Positions 63,407 to 64,000 of a DNA stretch of 64,000 bases are shown here, one piece after another; within the stretch, counting starts at the first letter, position 1, and each line of letters opens with the position of its first letter. The stretch comes from Lachnospira pectinoschiza (GTDB lineage Bacteria; Bacillota; Clostridia; Lachnospirales; Lachnospiraceae): contig NZ_JAJCRR010000003.1 of the NCBI RefSeq assembly GCF_020564355.1, positions 481,410-545,409 of the forward strand, read 5' to 3'. Made by a program: the position numbers and the translations under genes. The notes under the pieces are model-generated. The model was not told the origin of the DNA, did no database searches, and worked only from the letters and a program-made list of their open reading frames with translations.

Positions 63407-63757
63407 ATGGGAAGTTATTTGGTGATTATAGCTGTGCTGATTATCTTTTTCTGCATCAGGAGAAGAAGACGAACAGCAGCGGTTGCGTGGCAGATACTAA
63501 ATCAAAGAAAACAAAACAAGGAGAATGTTGTTATGAAAGAACTTGCAAAACAATTTATTGGGGAAGAATGCATCATTTATACAATTGCTTCAAATGACGG
63601 CAGCATACAGGGCGTCATTAAGGAAATTGATGATGGAGGCATGGTCATTGAGAGAAGTTACGGCGGACGGGAAATCGTCAATCTCGACTTTGTCACCCGT
63701 ATCCGACAGTATCCGAGAAAGAAAAACGGAAAGAAAAAGGATATTGTGTGGGACTAA
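63407..63757 (+). CDS. Small protein with N-terminal membrane helix and SH3-like domain
   Basis: 116 residues; an N-terminal helix (~4-18), a basic stretch, then KQFIGEECIIYTIASNDGSIQGVIKEIDDGGMVIERSYGGREIVNLDFVTRIRQYP, which reads like an Lsm/SH3 barrel (possibly DUF6897). An internal ATG at 63534, 9 nt after AAGGAG, would give a soluble 74-residue form. Last gene of the XRE operon. Confidence 0.6.
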   Translation: MGSYLVIIAVLIIFFCIRRRRRTAAVAWQILNQRKQNKENVVMKELAKQFIGEECIIYTIASNDGSIQGVIKEIDDGGMVIERSYGGREIVNLDFVTRIRQYPRKKNGKKKDIVWD

Positions 63758-63794
63758 ATCGATGTGATGGCAGTCAGCATGGGCGGGGACGATA

Positions 63795-64000
63795 TGGTTC
63801 TATGTCAAGATTTAGTACAAGTTAAAATGAGAAATTTTTCCCCATTTTAACCCGCCAGAAGCTCAGCCTCAGTGTGTGTTCTTTCATATACTCGTTCGAA
63901 TTCATTTGGTGACATATAGTTACAATGGCTATGAATTCGTTTCGTATTGTAGAAAGCTTCCAGATATTCGAAAATCAAACGGTATGCCTGCTTGTAATCG
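63795..64000 (-). mobile_element. IS3-family insertion sequence, copy 2 (runs off the window)
   Basis: Identical by eye to 52366-52571 over all 206 visible bases and in the same orientation, including the TGGTTCTATGTCAAGATTTAG end and the transposase C-terminus (stop at ~63847). The rest lies beyond the window. Confidence 0.88.

Overview
The window looks like chromosome of a low-GC anaerobic gut Firmicute, most likely a Lachnospiraceae relative. This rests on gene content and protein style: rubrerythrin, desulfoferrodoxin and bacteriohemerythrin aerotolerance genes, a bile salt hydrolase, lantibiotic-type self-protection genes, Tn916-type integrase/excisionase, strong AGGAGG ribosome sites and AT-rich intergenic DNA. 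No rRNA, tRNA or CRISPR array was found. Much of the window is accessory DNA, with many truncated genes and insertion-sequence scars.

Layout. 1-7.3 kb: right part of an integrative element. It holds the 3' end of a helicase/nuclease, an XRE regulator, small element genes, an FtsK/HerA-like ATPase, a hairpin-rich candidate origin, a eukaryotic-virus-like (CRESS-type) HUH/SF3 Rep, an excisionase and a tyrosine integrase. 7.35-20 kb: a mosaic of a tRNA-binding-domain gene, a MerR regulator, a two-gene CHR transporter, a broken lgt, recombinase and IS3 fragments, a complete LanFEG-like ABC exporter with its two-component system, and a deleted conjugative-element methylase/helicase.

20.6-27.1 kb: an oxidative-stress block with peroxiredoxin, YaaA, a Fur/PerR regulator with clear promoter and operators, a flavin reductase-rubredoxin-rubrerythrin fusion, lactate dehydrogenase, desulfoferrodoxin, rubredoxin, an HD-GYP protein and bacteriohemerythrin. 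27.3-31.2 kb: small housekeeping or stress genes. Two of them (DUF4186 and the YaiI/YqxD family) carry three structurally related 50-65 bp hairpin insertions.

31.4-40 kb: anionic-phospholipid and envelope genes: cardiolipin synthase, citrate synthase with a MarR-like gene, then phospholipase-D-like protein, response regulator, histidine kinase, FUSC-like protein and CDP-alcohol phosphatidyltransferase. The citrate synthase and PLD operons share a 35-bp promoter/operator module. 40-49 kb: bile salt hydrolase, IS and surface-protein fragments, and a GC-richer import with a frameshifted MerR gene facing a 1.2-kb-residue sortase-anchored beta-helix protein.

49.2-61.8 kb: glycoside catabolism: GH31, AraC regulator, GPH-type sugar transporter, LacL/LacM split beta-galactosidase, galactokinase, a galE stub, a second AraC regulator and aldose epimerase. 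Two apparently identical copies of one IS3-family element, in the same orientation, bracket this block at 52.4 and 63.8 kb. The region just inside the right copy holds a self-contained XRE-DUF3169 operon.

Most unusual observations: the hairpin insertions in coding sequence at 28.2-29.4 kb; four genes whose best start is AUA or AUU; the CRESS-type Rep in an integrative element; the internal ribosome site inside the rubrerythrin fusion; and the shared operator at 33.1 and 35.1 kb. All functional calls come from reading sequence and remembered family motifs; no database search was run.
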